In this document: positions 44,555 through 52,314 of the stretch, one piece after another
Layout: each line of letters starts with the position of its first letter
Numbering within the stretch: the stretch's first letter is position 1
Source: Actinomadura harenae
Lineage (GTDB): Bacteria; Actinomycetota; Actinomycetes; Streptosporangiales; Streptosporangiaceae
NCBI RefSeq assembly: GCF_003696215.1
Contig: NZ_RFFG01000038.1
Coordinates: 1 to 64,000, forward strand
DNA: 64,000 nucleotides
Direction: 5' to 3'
Translations under genes and position numbers: made by a program
Notes under the pieces: generated by a model
What the model was told of the DNA's origin: nothing
What the model saw: only the letters and a program-made list of their open reading frames with translations
Database searches by the model: none

Positions 44555-45549
44555 CGGTGGTGGAGAACGTCCAGGTCCTGCTGCTGGCGGGAGTCCTGCT
44601 GGCGGCGTGCCTGGCGAAACTGGCGGTGCGCGAACCCGTCGCCGACGTCCCGCACGGGCACGGCGGACTGCGGGTGCACGGCGTCCCGGTCGCGCAGCGG
44701 CCGGCGCGGGCGCTGCTCCTGCTGCGCGGACGGCGGGCCGGTCTCGTCCTGGGCCTGGTCGAGGGGGTGCTCGGACTGGCGCTGCTGCTGTCGTCGCAGT
44801 TCCTGGTGCGGGTCGTCGCGACGATCGGCTTCGCGGGCGCGACCTGGGCGGTCATGGAACTGCGGGCCCACCGTCCCGAGGCGGGCTGCGGCTGCTTCGG
44901 CGGGCTCAGCGTGAAGCGCGTCGGACGGCGCAGCGTGGTCCGTGCGATGCTGTTCACGGCGGCGGCCGTCGTGTCGCTCGGCGCGTCCCGCGCGGGCCTG
45001 GAGGTGCCGCGCCTCGGCACCGGCCGCGTCGCGGGCGTCCTCGCCCTGGAGCTGGCGCTGTTCGCCTCGCTCTCCCCCGAACTGGCCGTCCTCTGCGGAC
45101 GCGGCAGGGGAGACGCCCGCGCTCGCGCCCTCGCCGTCGGACGCCGCGCCCGGCGGGACGTCCCCTGCGAGCGGCGGCACAGCCCGATCGAGGAGACCCT
45201 TGCGACCCTGCACGCCAGCGGCGCCTGGCTCACCTTCGAGAACTCCCTGGTCAGCGCCGCCCCCCTGGACGTCTGGCGCGAGGGATGCCACCGCTTCCTC
45301 GTCTACCGGGCCCGCCTGCGCGACACCGACATGGACCTGGTCTTCGCCGTCTCCACCGCCGCCCGCGCCCGCACCGTCGACCACGCCCTCCTCCCCCTCC
45401 AGGCCACGCCGCCGCCGGTCCCGGCGTCTCCGGCTCCGCCGCCTCCAGCCGTGGTGGTGCCGGCCGCGGTGGTGCCTGCCGTGCTGACGCGCGCTGTGCC
45501 GCCCTCGTCGTCGTCGGCGTTCCCCCTGGCCGCGCCGACTCCGGCGTGA
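44548..45549 (+). CDS. MauE/DoxX-like membrane protein with C-terminal tail
   Basis: A 333-residue protein. Membrane helices lie at about residues 5-25, 68-88, 90-108, 132-150 and 160-180. The CxC motif GCGCFG after the third helix is typical of MauE-type proteins, which act in disulfide or electron transfer to exported Cys-rich partners. A soluble region (about 200-285) and a Pro/Ala-rich tail follow. Overlap with the upstream Cys-rich gene fits a redox partnership. That role is inference. Confidence 0.78.
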   Translation: MVTVVENVQVLLLAGVLLAACLAKLAVREPVADVPHGHGGLRVHGVPVAQRPARALLLLRGRRAGLVLGLVEGVLGLALLLSSQFLVRVVATIGFAGATWAVMELRAHRPEAGCGCFGGLSVKRVGRRSVVRAMLFTAAAVVSLGASRAGLEVPRLGTGRVAGVLALELALFASLSPELAVLCGRGRGDARARALAVGRRARRDVPCERRHSPIEETLATLHASGAWLTFENSLVSAAPLDVWREGCHRFLVYRARLRDTDMDLVFAVSTAARARTVDHALLPLQATPPPVPASPAPPPPAVVVPAAVVPAVLTRAVPPSSSSAFPLAAPTPA

Positions 45550-45639
45550 TGGCGACCCCGGCGGCGGCCTCGAACGCCGCCGCCCGCCTCGCGTCCTGAC
45601 CGGGGGAGGCCGTGGCGAGTTCGGATGTGTTGAGGCTGG

Positions 45640-45895
45640 CCGTGAGTGTTCTCTAAGCCTTTCTTGAGGCAGCGCGAGATGGCCGTAGAGAACGCGATGG
45701 GATGACCCATCGGGAAATCTACGGCTCTCTAGTCCTTACGCTAGACAGCCGGATACTTCACTCGTCAGTGCTTTCTACGCCTCTCTGGTGCTGACACAAG
45801 ACAGCACTAGAGAGCGGTAGGAGTGCGGGGTCGATGTGACCGTCTACCGGGTTCTACCTGCGACGTTAGAGAGTCGTAGAGAGTGCTGACGAGAA
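45640..45895. repeat. Cluster of TAGAGAG-type repeats and hairpins
   Basis: A notably lower-GC stretch after the AAA ATPase gene. TAGAGAG, its complement CTCTCTA or one-base variants recur in both orientations, including a tandem pair near 45866-45885. A 13-bp inverted repeat has arms 45781-45793 and 45802-45814 with one mismatch. The arrangement resembles iterons or binding-site arrays. It could also simply be overlapping terminators. Confidence 0.65.
45713..45725 (+). repeat. 13-bp inverted repeat, left copy
   Basis: GGAAATCTACGGC, matched in reverse complement at 47137-47149. The pair brackets the conserved part of the AAA ATPase gene. Confidence 0.75.
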
Positions 45896-45910
45896 GGCGG
45901 CCCGGGGCGA

Positions 45911-47227
45911 TCAGGCCGGTTGAGAGCGCAGGAAGCCGCCGAAGTGCGGGACGGTGAAGGCCACCAGGCCGCGCTCGGCGCTGTAGATCAGTCCTTTCTT
46001 GATCAGGCCGTCGCGGGCGGGCGAGAGGCTGGACGGCTTGCGGCCCAGCTCCTCGGCGACGGCAGCGGTGGGGACGGGGTCGTCGCCGAGCGCGGCCATG
46101 GCGCGCATGTAGTCGCGCTCGGCGGGCGTCGCGCGCTCGTAGCGGCTGCCGAAGAAGCCGACCGCGAGCTCGCTCTCCGCCTCGGGCGCCGCGACCTTGA
46201 TGTCGTCGACGGTGATCGGGGTGTCGGGGGCGACGTCCCAGGCGACCTTGGCGTAGGCCTGGACGAAGTAGGGGTAGCCGTCGGCCGCGCCGTACAGGGC
46301 GTCGAGGGCGTCCTGGGTGAAGGTGACGTCCTCGCGCTCGGCCGGGGCGAGCAGTGCCACGTCGGCGGACTCGCGGTCGAGCCGGTCGATGCGGGTGTAC
46401 CGGAACAGCCGCTCGGAGTAGGACTTGCTCGCCGACAGGACGGCGGGCAGGTGCGGGAGGCCCGCGCCGACGACGATCAGCGGGCCGCCGCTCTGCGACA
46501 GCTCGTGGCACGCGGCGCACAGCGCGGACACGTCGTCGGCGGGGACGTCCTGCATCTCGTCGACGAACAGGGCGATGCCCGCGCCGACGTCGGTGGCGAC
46601 GGACGCCGCGTCCGCGAGCAGCTCGGTCAGGTCGATCTCGAGGTCGCCGGAGTCGGCGCGGCCGCGTGAGGCGGGCACGTCGATGCCCGGCTGCCAGCGG
46701 TGCACGCGCGCCTTCCCCTTGGCGTCCTCCTCGGGCCCGGCCTGCGCGAAGGCCTTGAGCACGCCGAGAAAGCCCTCGATGCGGTCCGGCGCGCGGTGCC
46801 GGGGCGCCAGCTCGCGGACGGCCATGTGCAGCGCGGACGCGACAGGACGGCGGATCGACTGGTCGGGCCGAGCCTCGATCTTGCCGGTGCCCCACAGTCG
46901 CTGCATGGCCATGGACCGGAAGGTGTTGAGCAGGACGGTCTTGCCGACGCCGCGCAGCCCGGTGATGATCATGCTGCGCTCGGGCCGGCCGCGGGCCACC
47001 CGCTCCAGCACGACCTCGAACTGCTTGAGCTCGCGGTCGCGCCCGGCCAGTTCGGGCGGGCGCTGGCCCGCGCCCGGGGCATAGGGATTGCGCACGGGAT
47101 CCACGGTCTCGGACTCTATGAGCCGATATAGCTGCGGCCGTAGATTTCCATAGAAAGGCGTACGGCGTGTCGCGTGCGTTCGCACCCGCGTCTGCGGATG
47201 CGAGCGGGCGGCCACCGTCGCCACCAT
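45911..47227 (-). CDS. AAA ATPase with C-terminal winged-helix-like domain, SOS-regulated
   Basis: A 438-residue protein. Walker A is GLRGVGKT (residues 90-97) and Walker B is ALFVDEMQDV (about 219-228). A sensor-like VVGAGLPHLP and a C-terminal winged-helix-type segment (about 370-438; PVPTAAVAEELGRKPSSLSPARDGLIKKGLIYS) follow. It resembles STAND/Orc1-like ATPases widespread in actinobacteria. The ATG at 47227 has GGGAGG 5 bp upstream and a SOS box 34 bp upstream, so this start is preferred. A shorter GTG start at 47104 (397 residues) would match the conserved core. Likely role: DNA-damage-linked ATPase, unproven. Confidence 0.85.
   Translation of the reverse strand: MVATVAARSHPQTRVRTHATRRTPFYGNLRPQLYRLIESETVDPVRNPYAPGAGQRPPELAGRDRELKQFEVVLERVARGRPERSMIITGLRGVGKTVLLNTFRSMAMQRLWGTGKIEARPDQSIRRPVASALHMAVRELAPRHRAPDRIEGFLGVLKAFAQAGPEEDAKGKARVHRWQPGIDVPASRGRADSGDLEIDLTELLADAASVATDVGAGIALFVDEMQDVPADDVSALCAACHELSQSGGPLIVVGAGLPHLPAVLSASKSYSERLFRYTRIDRLDRESADVALLAPAEREDVTFTQDALDALYGAADGYPYFVQAYAKVAWDVAPDTPITVDDIKVAAPEAESELAVGFFGSRYERATPAERDYMRAMAALGDDPVPTAAVAEELGRKPSSLSPARDGLIKKGLIYSAERGLVAFTVPHFGGFLRSQPA
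47137..47149 (-). repeat. 13-bp inverted repeat, right copy
   Basis: GCCGTAGATTTCC, the exact reverse complement of 45713-45725. It lies within the N-terminal extension of the ATPase reading frame, in a locally lower-GC patch. Confidence 0.75.
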
Positions 47228-47260
47228 GCGGACCTCCCGGCGGAGCGGGTCGAGGGCTGA

Positions 47261-47276
47261 TCGAACCTGTGTTCGA
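47261..47276. promoter_or_regulatory. LexA (SOS) box upstream of AAA ATPase
   Basis: TCGAAC-CTGT-GTTCGA matches the actinobacterial SOS-box consensus TCGAAC-N4-GTTCGA perfectly. It overlaps a second perfect palindrome at 47268-47292 built from CTGTGTTCGAAC and its complement around one T. It lies 34-49 bp before the ATG. LexA repression and induction by DNA damage are therefore expected. Confidence 0.8.
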
Positions 47277-47330
47277 ACTGTTCGAACACAGTAGCGCACG
47301 CTCGCGACGTCCGTCATCCCGCCGCGCAAA

Positions 47331-47365
47331 GAAACGACCACGCCTCACGAAGGCGTGGTCGTTTC
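47331..47365 (-). terminator. Terminator upstream of the AAA ATPase promoter
   Basis: A perfect 15-bp stem (47331-47345 with 47351-47365) and 5-nt loop, followed on the minus strand by TTTCTTTG. It would stop minus-strand readthrough from the pirin gene. Confidence 0.8.
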
Positions 47366-47667
47366 GCGTGGATTGCCCCGACAATGAGCGCGTTTCCGCT
47401 CGTCCGGCCCCGGATTTCGGCCGTCCGGCACCCCTCCTTCAGGACGTCCTCCGGTGCGCGGAGTTGGGGCGCCGCCCCGGGTGGACGGACGCGGCCGACC
47501 CTCGTTGGCCGCGTGCCGTCGCCCCCGGGACGGCGGGTCGGCGGGTCAGGCGGACTCGAGGACGGCCTGGCCGGTGCGATGGGCGGACCCGGACCCGGAC
47601 CCGGAATCGGACGCGGCGCGGACGTCGCGTCCGGGGAGGGGGAGGGGAGGGATCGGGTGGAGACGCG
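47366..47667. other. 300-bp region without a gene
   Basis: High-GC spacer between the terminator and the pirin gene stop. Open frames here have random composition. I see no repeat or site worth naming. Confidence 0.5.
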
Positions 47668-48678
47668 TTACGAGAGCTTCTCGTCGCGCTCCGAGAGGTG
47701 CGGGATCTTCTCGGCCGGGATGGTCCCCATGCGTCCGGCCTGGAAGTCCTCGAACGCCTGGACGATCTCGTCGCGCGTGTTCATCACGAACGGCCCGTAC
47801 CGGGCGACCGGCTCGCGCAGCGGCATCCCGCCAAGGATCAGCACCTCCCAGCCGTTCCTGCCGGCGGTCGGCTGAGTCTCGGCCGCGTGCAGCATCAGCC
47901 CGTCGGTCTCACCCTGGTGGTGCGAACCGGCGAACGCGGCGAGCCGGCCCTCGTCCAGGGCGACCTCCTCGACGCCCACCGTCCCGCGTCCGGACAGGAC
48001 GTAGGCGATGGCGTTGAAGTCGCGCGGCCACGGCAGCGTGAGCCGCGCGCCCGGGGCGATGGTCGCGTGCAGGTAGGTGATCGGGGTGTGGGTGACGCCC
48101 GGACCGTCGAACCCGCCGACCTGCCCGGCGATCACGCGGACCAGGGACGAGCCGTCGTCGGACGACAGGAGCTTGACGTCCCGCGCGCGGATGTCCTGGT
48201 AGCGGGGCTTGGCCCACTTCTCGGACCGCGGCAGGTTCACCCAGAGCTGGACGCCGTGGAACAGGCCGCCCTTGGTGACCAGCTCCGGCGGCGGCTGCTC
48301 GATGTGCTGGATGCCCGCGCCGGCGGTCATCCACTGGGTCGCGCCGTCCGAGATCAGGCCGCCACCGCCGGTGGTGTCCTGGTGCTGGAAGGCGCCGTCG
48401 AGGATGTAGGTGACGGTCTCGAAGCCGCGGTGCGGGTGCCACGGGGTGCCCTTGGCCTCGCCGGGCGCGTACTCGACCGCGCCCATGTGGTCCAGGAGCA
48501 GGAACGGGTCGGCCATGGCCAGGCTCACGGACGGGAACGGGCGGCGGACCTGGAAGCCCTCGCCCTCCAGGTGCTTCTCGGCGGTGACGACCTTGGCCAC
48601 GCGCCGCCAGTCGGTGCCCTCCCGGCCCAGGCGCGGGAGGCGGGGCAGGGTCATCGGGTCGGCCAGTACGGCGGGCAT
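47668..48678 (-). CDS. Pirin family protein
   Basis: A 336-residue bicupin. The N-terminal pirin domain has the metal-ligand motif HPHRGFETVTYILDGAFQHQD and QWMTAGAGIQHIEQ. The C-terminal domain has ATIAPGARLTLPWP. Pirins bind Fe and act as quercetinase-like dioxygenases or regulators. The start is the ATG of MPAVLADP after GAGGAGA. It is divergent from a MarR gene, with two matching operator copies between them. Confidence 0.93.
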   Translation of the reverse strand: MPAVLADPMTLPRLPRLGREGTDWRRVAKVVTAEKHLEGEGFQVRRPFPSVSLAMADPFLLLDHMGAVEYAPGEAKGTPWHPHRGFETVTYILDGAFQHQDTTGGGGLISDGATQWMTAGAGIQHIEQPPPELVTKGGLFHGVQLWVNLPRSEKWAKPRYQDIRARDVKLLSSDDGSSLVRVIAGQVGGFDGPGVTHTPITYLHATIAPGARLTLPWPRDFNAIAYVLSGRGTVGVEEVALDEGRLAAFAGSHHQGETDGLMLHAAETQPTAGRNGWEVLILGGMPLREPVARYGPFVMNTRDEIVQAFEDFQAGRMGTIPAEKIPHLSERDEKLS

Positions 48679-48740
48679 GGCGTCTCCTCTCGGTCGCGTC
48701 CCGGGCCGTCCGCCCAGGGCTGCTTGTCCACCGGAACACT

Positions 48741-48754
48741 GTTGAAGGTTCAAG
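48741..48754. promoter_or_regulatory. MarR operator, copy 1
   Basis: GTTGAAGGTTCAAG contains the 12-bp inverted repeat TTGAA-GG-TTCAA. It lies 63 bp before the pirin start. Confidence 0.7.
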
Positions 48755-48787
48755 TATTCCGGCCGAGATCCACTGTAGGCGAACTTA

Positions 48788-48801
48788 GTTGAAGATTCAA
48801 C
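48788..48801. promoter_or_regulatory. MarR operator, copy 2
   Basis: GTTGAAGATTCAAC is an almost perfect palindrome related to copy 1, 22 bp before the MarR start. Two sites 47 bp apart, centre to centre, suggest cooperative control of both promoters by the MarR protein. Confidence 0.7.
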
Positions 48802-48822
48802 CTAGGAGCTATACTCCCCCGC

Positions 48823-49281
48823 ATGACTGAACCGCGCTGGCTCGGCGCCGCCCAGCAACGCGACTGGCGGGCCTTCGTGGACGGCAGCGTCCGCCTCACC
48901 GAGATCATGGACCGGGACCTCAAGGCCAAGCACGGGCTGTCGGTCTCGGAGTACGAGATCCTCGTCCGCCTGTCCGAAGCCCCCGAACACCGGCTGCGCA
49001 TGGCCGAGCTCGCCGAGCACGCCAGCCAGTCCCGCAGCCGCCTCTCCCACACCTGCTCACGACTGGAGTCCAAGGGCCTGGTCCGCCGGGACAACTGCCC
49101 CAACGACAAGCGCGGCGTGTACGCGTTCCTCACCGACGAGGGATTCGAGGCCCTCGACCGCGCCGCCCGCGACCACGTCGAGACCGTCCGCGACTACTTC
49201 GTGGACGTCATCGACCCCGCCGACCTCGAGGCGATCGGACGGGCCTTCACCGCCGTCCTCAAACGCATCGACAACGGCTGA
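48823..49281 (+). CDS. MarR-family transcriptional regulator
   Basis: A 152-residue winged-helix regulator: LSVSEYEILVRLSEAPEHRLRMAELAEHASQSRSRLSHTCSRLESKGLVRRDNCPNDKRGVYAFLT includes the recognition helix and the wing with the conserved Asp-Arg region. It is divergent from the pirin gene and probably represses both. Redox-active or phenolic ligands would be typical for a pirin-linked MarR. Confidence 0.92.
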   Translation: MTEPRWLGAAQQRDWRAFVDGSVRLTEIMDRDLKAKHGLSVSEYEILVRLSEAPEHRLRMAELAEHASQSRSRLSHTCSRLESKGLVRRDNCPNDKRGVYAFLTDEGFEALDRAARDHVETVRDYFVDVIDPADLEAIGRAFTAVLKRIDNG

Positions 49282-49292
49282 CCCCCACCACC

Positions 49293-49355
49293 CACCCCGC
49301 ACACCCCACCCCGCACACCCCACCCCGCACACCCCAACCGCGCACACCCCACCGC
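49293..49355 (+). repeat. Tandem 14-bp C-rich repeats
   Basis: Three exact CACCCCGCACACCC units starting at 49293, 49307 and 49321, then diverged copies, directly after the MarR gene. Non-coding. The minus strand has regularly spaced G-runs. The rest of the spacer up to 49468 shows nothing else. Confidence 0.8.
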
Positions 49356-49468
49356 ATCCCGCCAGGCGAGGAACGACCACCGACCGTCGACACCCGCCTG
49401 GCGGCCCGTCCCCTACTCGTCGGCCCCTACCCGCCGGCCCGGACGTGACGTCGATGGTCGGGCGTAGG

Positions 49469-49864
49469 TCAGAAGTCGAGGCCGGTCAGGAAGCCGACGG
49501 AGACCAGGGTCAGGAACGCCCAGCAGACCATCATCCCGAAGCCGAACGGACGCCCCCGTCCCCCGACCTTCCACACCAGCAGCGAGCCGAGCCCGAACGC
49601 GACCACGATCAGCGCGACGAACTGCGGCAGCGTGCTCGGACGCTTCGACATCATCATCGGCCCGTACATCATCACGAGGTCGATGAGCGTGAAGCTCACC
49701 GCGCCCGCCGCGCCCGTCCACAGGTCGTTACGTCCGGGCAGCCGGGGAGGCCGCTCCCAGCGCAGGCGCGGCCGTTCGGTCGGCGGCGGTTTCTCCACCG
49801 TGGCCGCCACCGAGAAGATCTCGTCCTCCAGGCTGGGCACCTGGTCGTCCCGCGGTTGCGTCAT
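49469..49864 (-). CDS. Hypothetical membrane protein (three helices)
   Basis: A 131-residue protein. The soluble acidic/Pro N terminus (about 1-45) is followed by hydrophobic segments at about 50-72, 80-100 and 106-128 (LPQFVALIVVAFGLGSLLVWKV). The start is the ATG of MTQPRDDQVP behind GAGGGGGAG. No family is recognised. Confidence 0.78.
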   Translation of the reverse strand: MTQPRDDQVPSLEDEIFSVAATVEKPPPTERPRLRWERPPRLPGRNDLWTGAAGAVSFTLIDLVMMYGPMMMSKRPSTLPQFVALIVVAFGLGSLLVWKVGGRGRPFGFGMMVCWAFLTLVSVGFLTGLDF

Positions 49865-50060
49865 CGCTCCCCCTCGGACCGGGCGGGGGCCCGCATCCAC
49901 GGCGTGTCCGCACCGGACCGGTCGTTCGCTGGACGGATTCGGGTCGTCCACCACCCGGAATCCGGTCGTCCGTCGGCCGCCCGCGAGGGCACGCCCTTCA
50001 TCGCACGGTAGCGAATCCAAGGTCCCACGCGAAGGCCGTTCACCGTGCCATCCTGCTGGA

Positions 50061-50918
50061 ATGCCGTTGCACCGGACTCCCAGCTCCCGGATCCGTGCCG
50101 TCCGCGGCGACGCCGCCGGACCGGTCCGCCGCTCGTACGCGCGCGTCCCCGCACCAGCCCGGACGGCCCGTCGCGCCGCCGCGTTCACCGTCACGCTCGC
50201 GCTCGCGTCGGCGGCCGCGACCGGATGCGGCCATGGGGAATCGAAGCCCGCGTCGAGCTCGTCACCCGCCACGCCGCCCGTCGCGCCGGGCTCACCGACC
50301 GGGACCGTCGGCACCGCCACCGCCACGGCGTCCCCGACGCAGGACCTCAACCGGTTCCAGGCGCAGGTCAACAAGGTGACCGCGAAGGACCTGGCGCACT
50401 CGTGGCACTCGGGCTGCCCGGTCCCGCCGTCCGGGCTCCGGATGATCGTCATGAACTACTGGGGCATGGACTCCCGCCCGCACGCGGACGGCAGGCTCGT
50501 CGTCAACGCGTCCGCCGCGAACAAGCTGACCGGCGTGTTCCGCAAGCTTTTCGAGAACAAATACCCGATCCACAAGATGGTGCCGGTCGACGCCTACAAG
50601 GGCAGCGACTTCGACTCCATCGAGGACGACAACACCTCGGCGTTCAACTGCCGCAACGCGACCGGATCGGGCAGCTGGTCGCAGCACGCCTACGGGCTCG
50701 CGATCGACATCAACCCCTGCGAGAACCCGTACGTCACGGCGTCCGGGCACATCGACCACCCGCGCTGCGTGAAGTTCGGCGACCGCTCGCGCCGCGACCC
50801 GGGACTGATCCACGCGGGGGACTCGACGGTCAAGGCGTTCGCCTCGATCGGCTGGGGCTGGGGCGGCTCGTGGGTCGGCACCCGCGACTACCAGCACTTC
50901 TCCAGCAACGGCCGCTGA
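50061..50918 (+). CDS. M15-family D-alanyl-D-alanine carboxypeptidase-like lipoprotein
   Basis: A 285-residue protein. A basic N terminus and hydrophobic stretch lead to the lipobox LASAAATGC, so it should be lipid-anchored outside. The catalytic domain has SGSWSQHAYGLAIDINPCENPY (zinc His and Asp) and the C-terminal GWGWGGSW then DYQHFS (zinc His), typical of VanY/M15C peptidases. Cys pairs may form disulfides. It would trim the terminal D-Ala or cleave stem peptides. Its ribosome site is weak. Confidence 0.85.
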   Translation: MPLHRTPSSRIRAVRGDAAGPVRRSYARVPAPARTARRAAAFTVTLALASAAATGCGHGESKPASSSSPATPPVAPGSPTGTVGTATATASPTQDLNRFQAQVNKVTAKDLAHSWHSGCPVPPSGLRMIVMNYWGMDSRPHADGRLVVNASAANKLTGVFRKLFENKYPIHKMVPVDAYKGSDFDSIEDDNTSAFNCRNATGSGSWSQHAYGLAIDINPCENPYVTASGHIDHPRCVKFGDRSRRDPGLIHAGDSTVKAFASIGWGWGGSWVGTRDYQHFSSNGR

Positions 50919-50953
50919 CGGCGGGGAGTGGGGACGCCGGGGGACGCTTCCGG

Positions 50954-51136
50954 CTACATCATCGTGACGAGCGCGACCGCCAGCGCGGCGACGACGACCA
51001 CCACGGCGACGATCCCGACGATGAGCCCGACGTTGCCGCCGGACACCTTCGGCTCGGCCTGCTGCTGAGCCTGCGCCACGAAATTCTCGAACTGGTGCGT
51101 CGTTCCGGCCGGATCATTCGGCATCTGCTGAGACAT
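50954..51136 (-). CDS. Small single-pass membrane protein
   Basis: A 60-residue protein with a polar Gln-rich N terminus (MSQQMPNDPAGTTHQFENF) and one C-terminal helix (about 35-60; VGLIVGIVAVVVVVAALAVAL). It is tail-anchored in appearance. Function unknown. Confidence 0.78.
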   Translation of the reverse strand: MSQQMPNDPAGTTHQFENFVAQAQQQAEPKVSGGNVGLIVGIVAVVVVVAALAVALVTMM

Positions 51137-51169
51137 GCGGTGAAGAGTAACGGAAGCCTTCTGTGCGTT

Positions 51170-52039
51170 TCATGCCGTTTCGACTCTTGTCTCGACGACC
51201 AGTTCGTCCCCGGATTCCGAGAGTTCCAGCCGGACACGCGCGTCGGACAGTTCGCCCGTCCGCCGCAGATGAGTGCCGCCGCACGGCAGGGACGCGGTGC
51301 CTTCCGGCAGGTCGCAGCGCCAGACGCGGCGCGCCGCGAGATCCGCGGACGGCACCCCGATCCGCACCGGCGCGTCCGCCGCGATCCACCCCGCGAGCCG
51401 CGCGTCGACCGACGCCGTGATGCCGTCGAGCTCCTCGCGCAGACCGTCCGCGGTGAACCCCTTCTTCCGCAGCGACTTCCCGATCCGGTAGGTGTCGACG
51501 CTGCCGTCCGGGACGATCCGGGACGCGGTGATCGCGAGCTGGTCGAAATCGGGGCGGCCCAGGCCGTCGGTGCGCGGCGCGTCCCTGCGCCACCGCTCCG
51601 CGAGCGCCTCGTTCAGCGCGAGCGCCATCAGGTGGCAGGCGGTGTGCCCGGCCGACAGCGCCCGCCGCCGCACCGGCTCGACGTCCAGCTCGACCAGCTC
51701 GTCCTCCGGGACGCGCCGCTCCAGCACGTGCACGACCAGCCAGGCCCAGTCCGGGTCACCGCGCCGGACCGGGATGTCCTCCCCGGTCAGCAGCGCGCCG
51801 CCGGACAGCGGGACCGCCCCCGTCACGCAGTCGGCGACCCGCAGCTCCAGCTCGTCCCAGCGCAGCACACCGGTGTCGCCGGGCTGGTCGGGCCAGGTGG
51901 CGTCCAGCGGATGGAACGGCGTCTCCACCACGATCACGCCGTAGCCGCCGTCCACGGGCGCGGCCGCGACCACCCGCGACCGGCCGCTGACCTCGCCCAC
52001 CGGGAAGGTCACCGCGGTCGACTCCTTGATGTCCCCCAT
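51170..52039 (-). CDS. AlaX-like alanyl-tRNA editing protein
   Basis: A 289-residue protein. It has an N-terminal beta-barrel domain like that of AlaRS/AlaX, HTACHLMALALNEAL (the HxxxH zinc ligands) and LPCGGTHLRRTGEL (the CxxxH ligands). These proteins deacylate mischarged Ser- or Gly-tRNA(Ala) in trans. It lies just upstream of tRNA-Ser on the opposite strand. Confidence 0.87.
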   Translation of the reverse strand: MGDIKESTAVTFPVGEVSGRSRVVAAAPVDGGYGVIVVETPFHPLDATWPDQPGDTGVLRWDELELRVADCVTGAVPLSGGALLTGEDIPVRRGDPDWAWLVVHVLERRVPEDELVELDVEPVRRRALSAGHTACHLMALALNEALAERWRRDAPRTDGLGRPDFDQLAITASRIVPDGSVDTYRIGKSLRKKGFTADGLREELDGITASVDARLAGWIAADAPVRIGVPSADLAARRVWRCDLPEGTASLPCGGTHLRRTGELSDARVRLELSESGDELVVETRVETA

Positions 52040-52115
52040 CTTGTGAAGCTACCAATCGGGCCCGTCCGCCCCGGACGTCGCCCTCATTCCGCACGCTAAG
52101 GTTGGGGATGCCCCA

Positions 52116-52205
52116 GGAGGCTTCGCCTAGTGGACGAGGGCAACGGTCTTGAAAACCGTCGAGCCGGCACCGCCGGTTCCGTGGGTTCGAATCCCACAGC
52201 CTCCG
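52116..52205 (+). tRNA. tRNA-Ser(TGA)
   Basis: A 90-nt class II tRNA. The acceptor stem is GGAGGCT/AGCCTCC with discriminator G. The anticodon loop TTGAAAA gives anticodon TGA, with a long variable arm (GCCGGCACCGCCGGTT region) and a T-arm GTGGG-TTCGAAT-CCCAC. CCA is not encoded. Confidence 0.95.
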
Positions 52206-52210
52206 CGTAC

Positions 52211-52242
52211 AGAACTCCCGACGACGCCGGGGGTTCTCTTTT
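52211..52242 (+). terminator. tRNA-Ser terminator
   Basis: Arms AGAACTCCC (52211-52219) and GGGGGTTCT (52229-52237) pair with one G-T, followed by CTTTTAT. Confidence 0.8.
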
Positions 52243-52314
52243 ATCCGGCGTCCTCGGACGACCCTTTGCCCCTTGTTGGCGGGCGGCTTGTGGCGGCTCC
52301 GAAATCATCGAACG

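Noticed and set aside
45680-45890. CRISPR-like array from repeated TAGAGAG motifs
   Set aside because: Units are too short, irregularly spaced and in both orientations; no spacers or cas genes.
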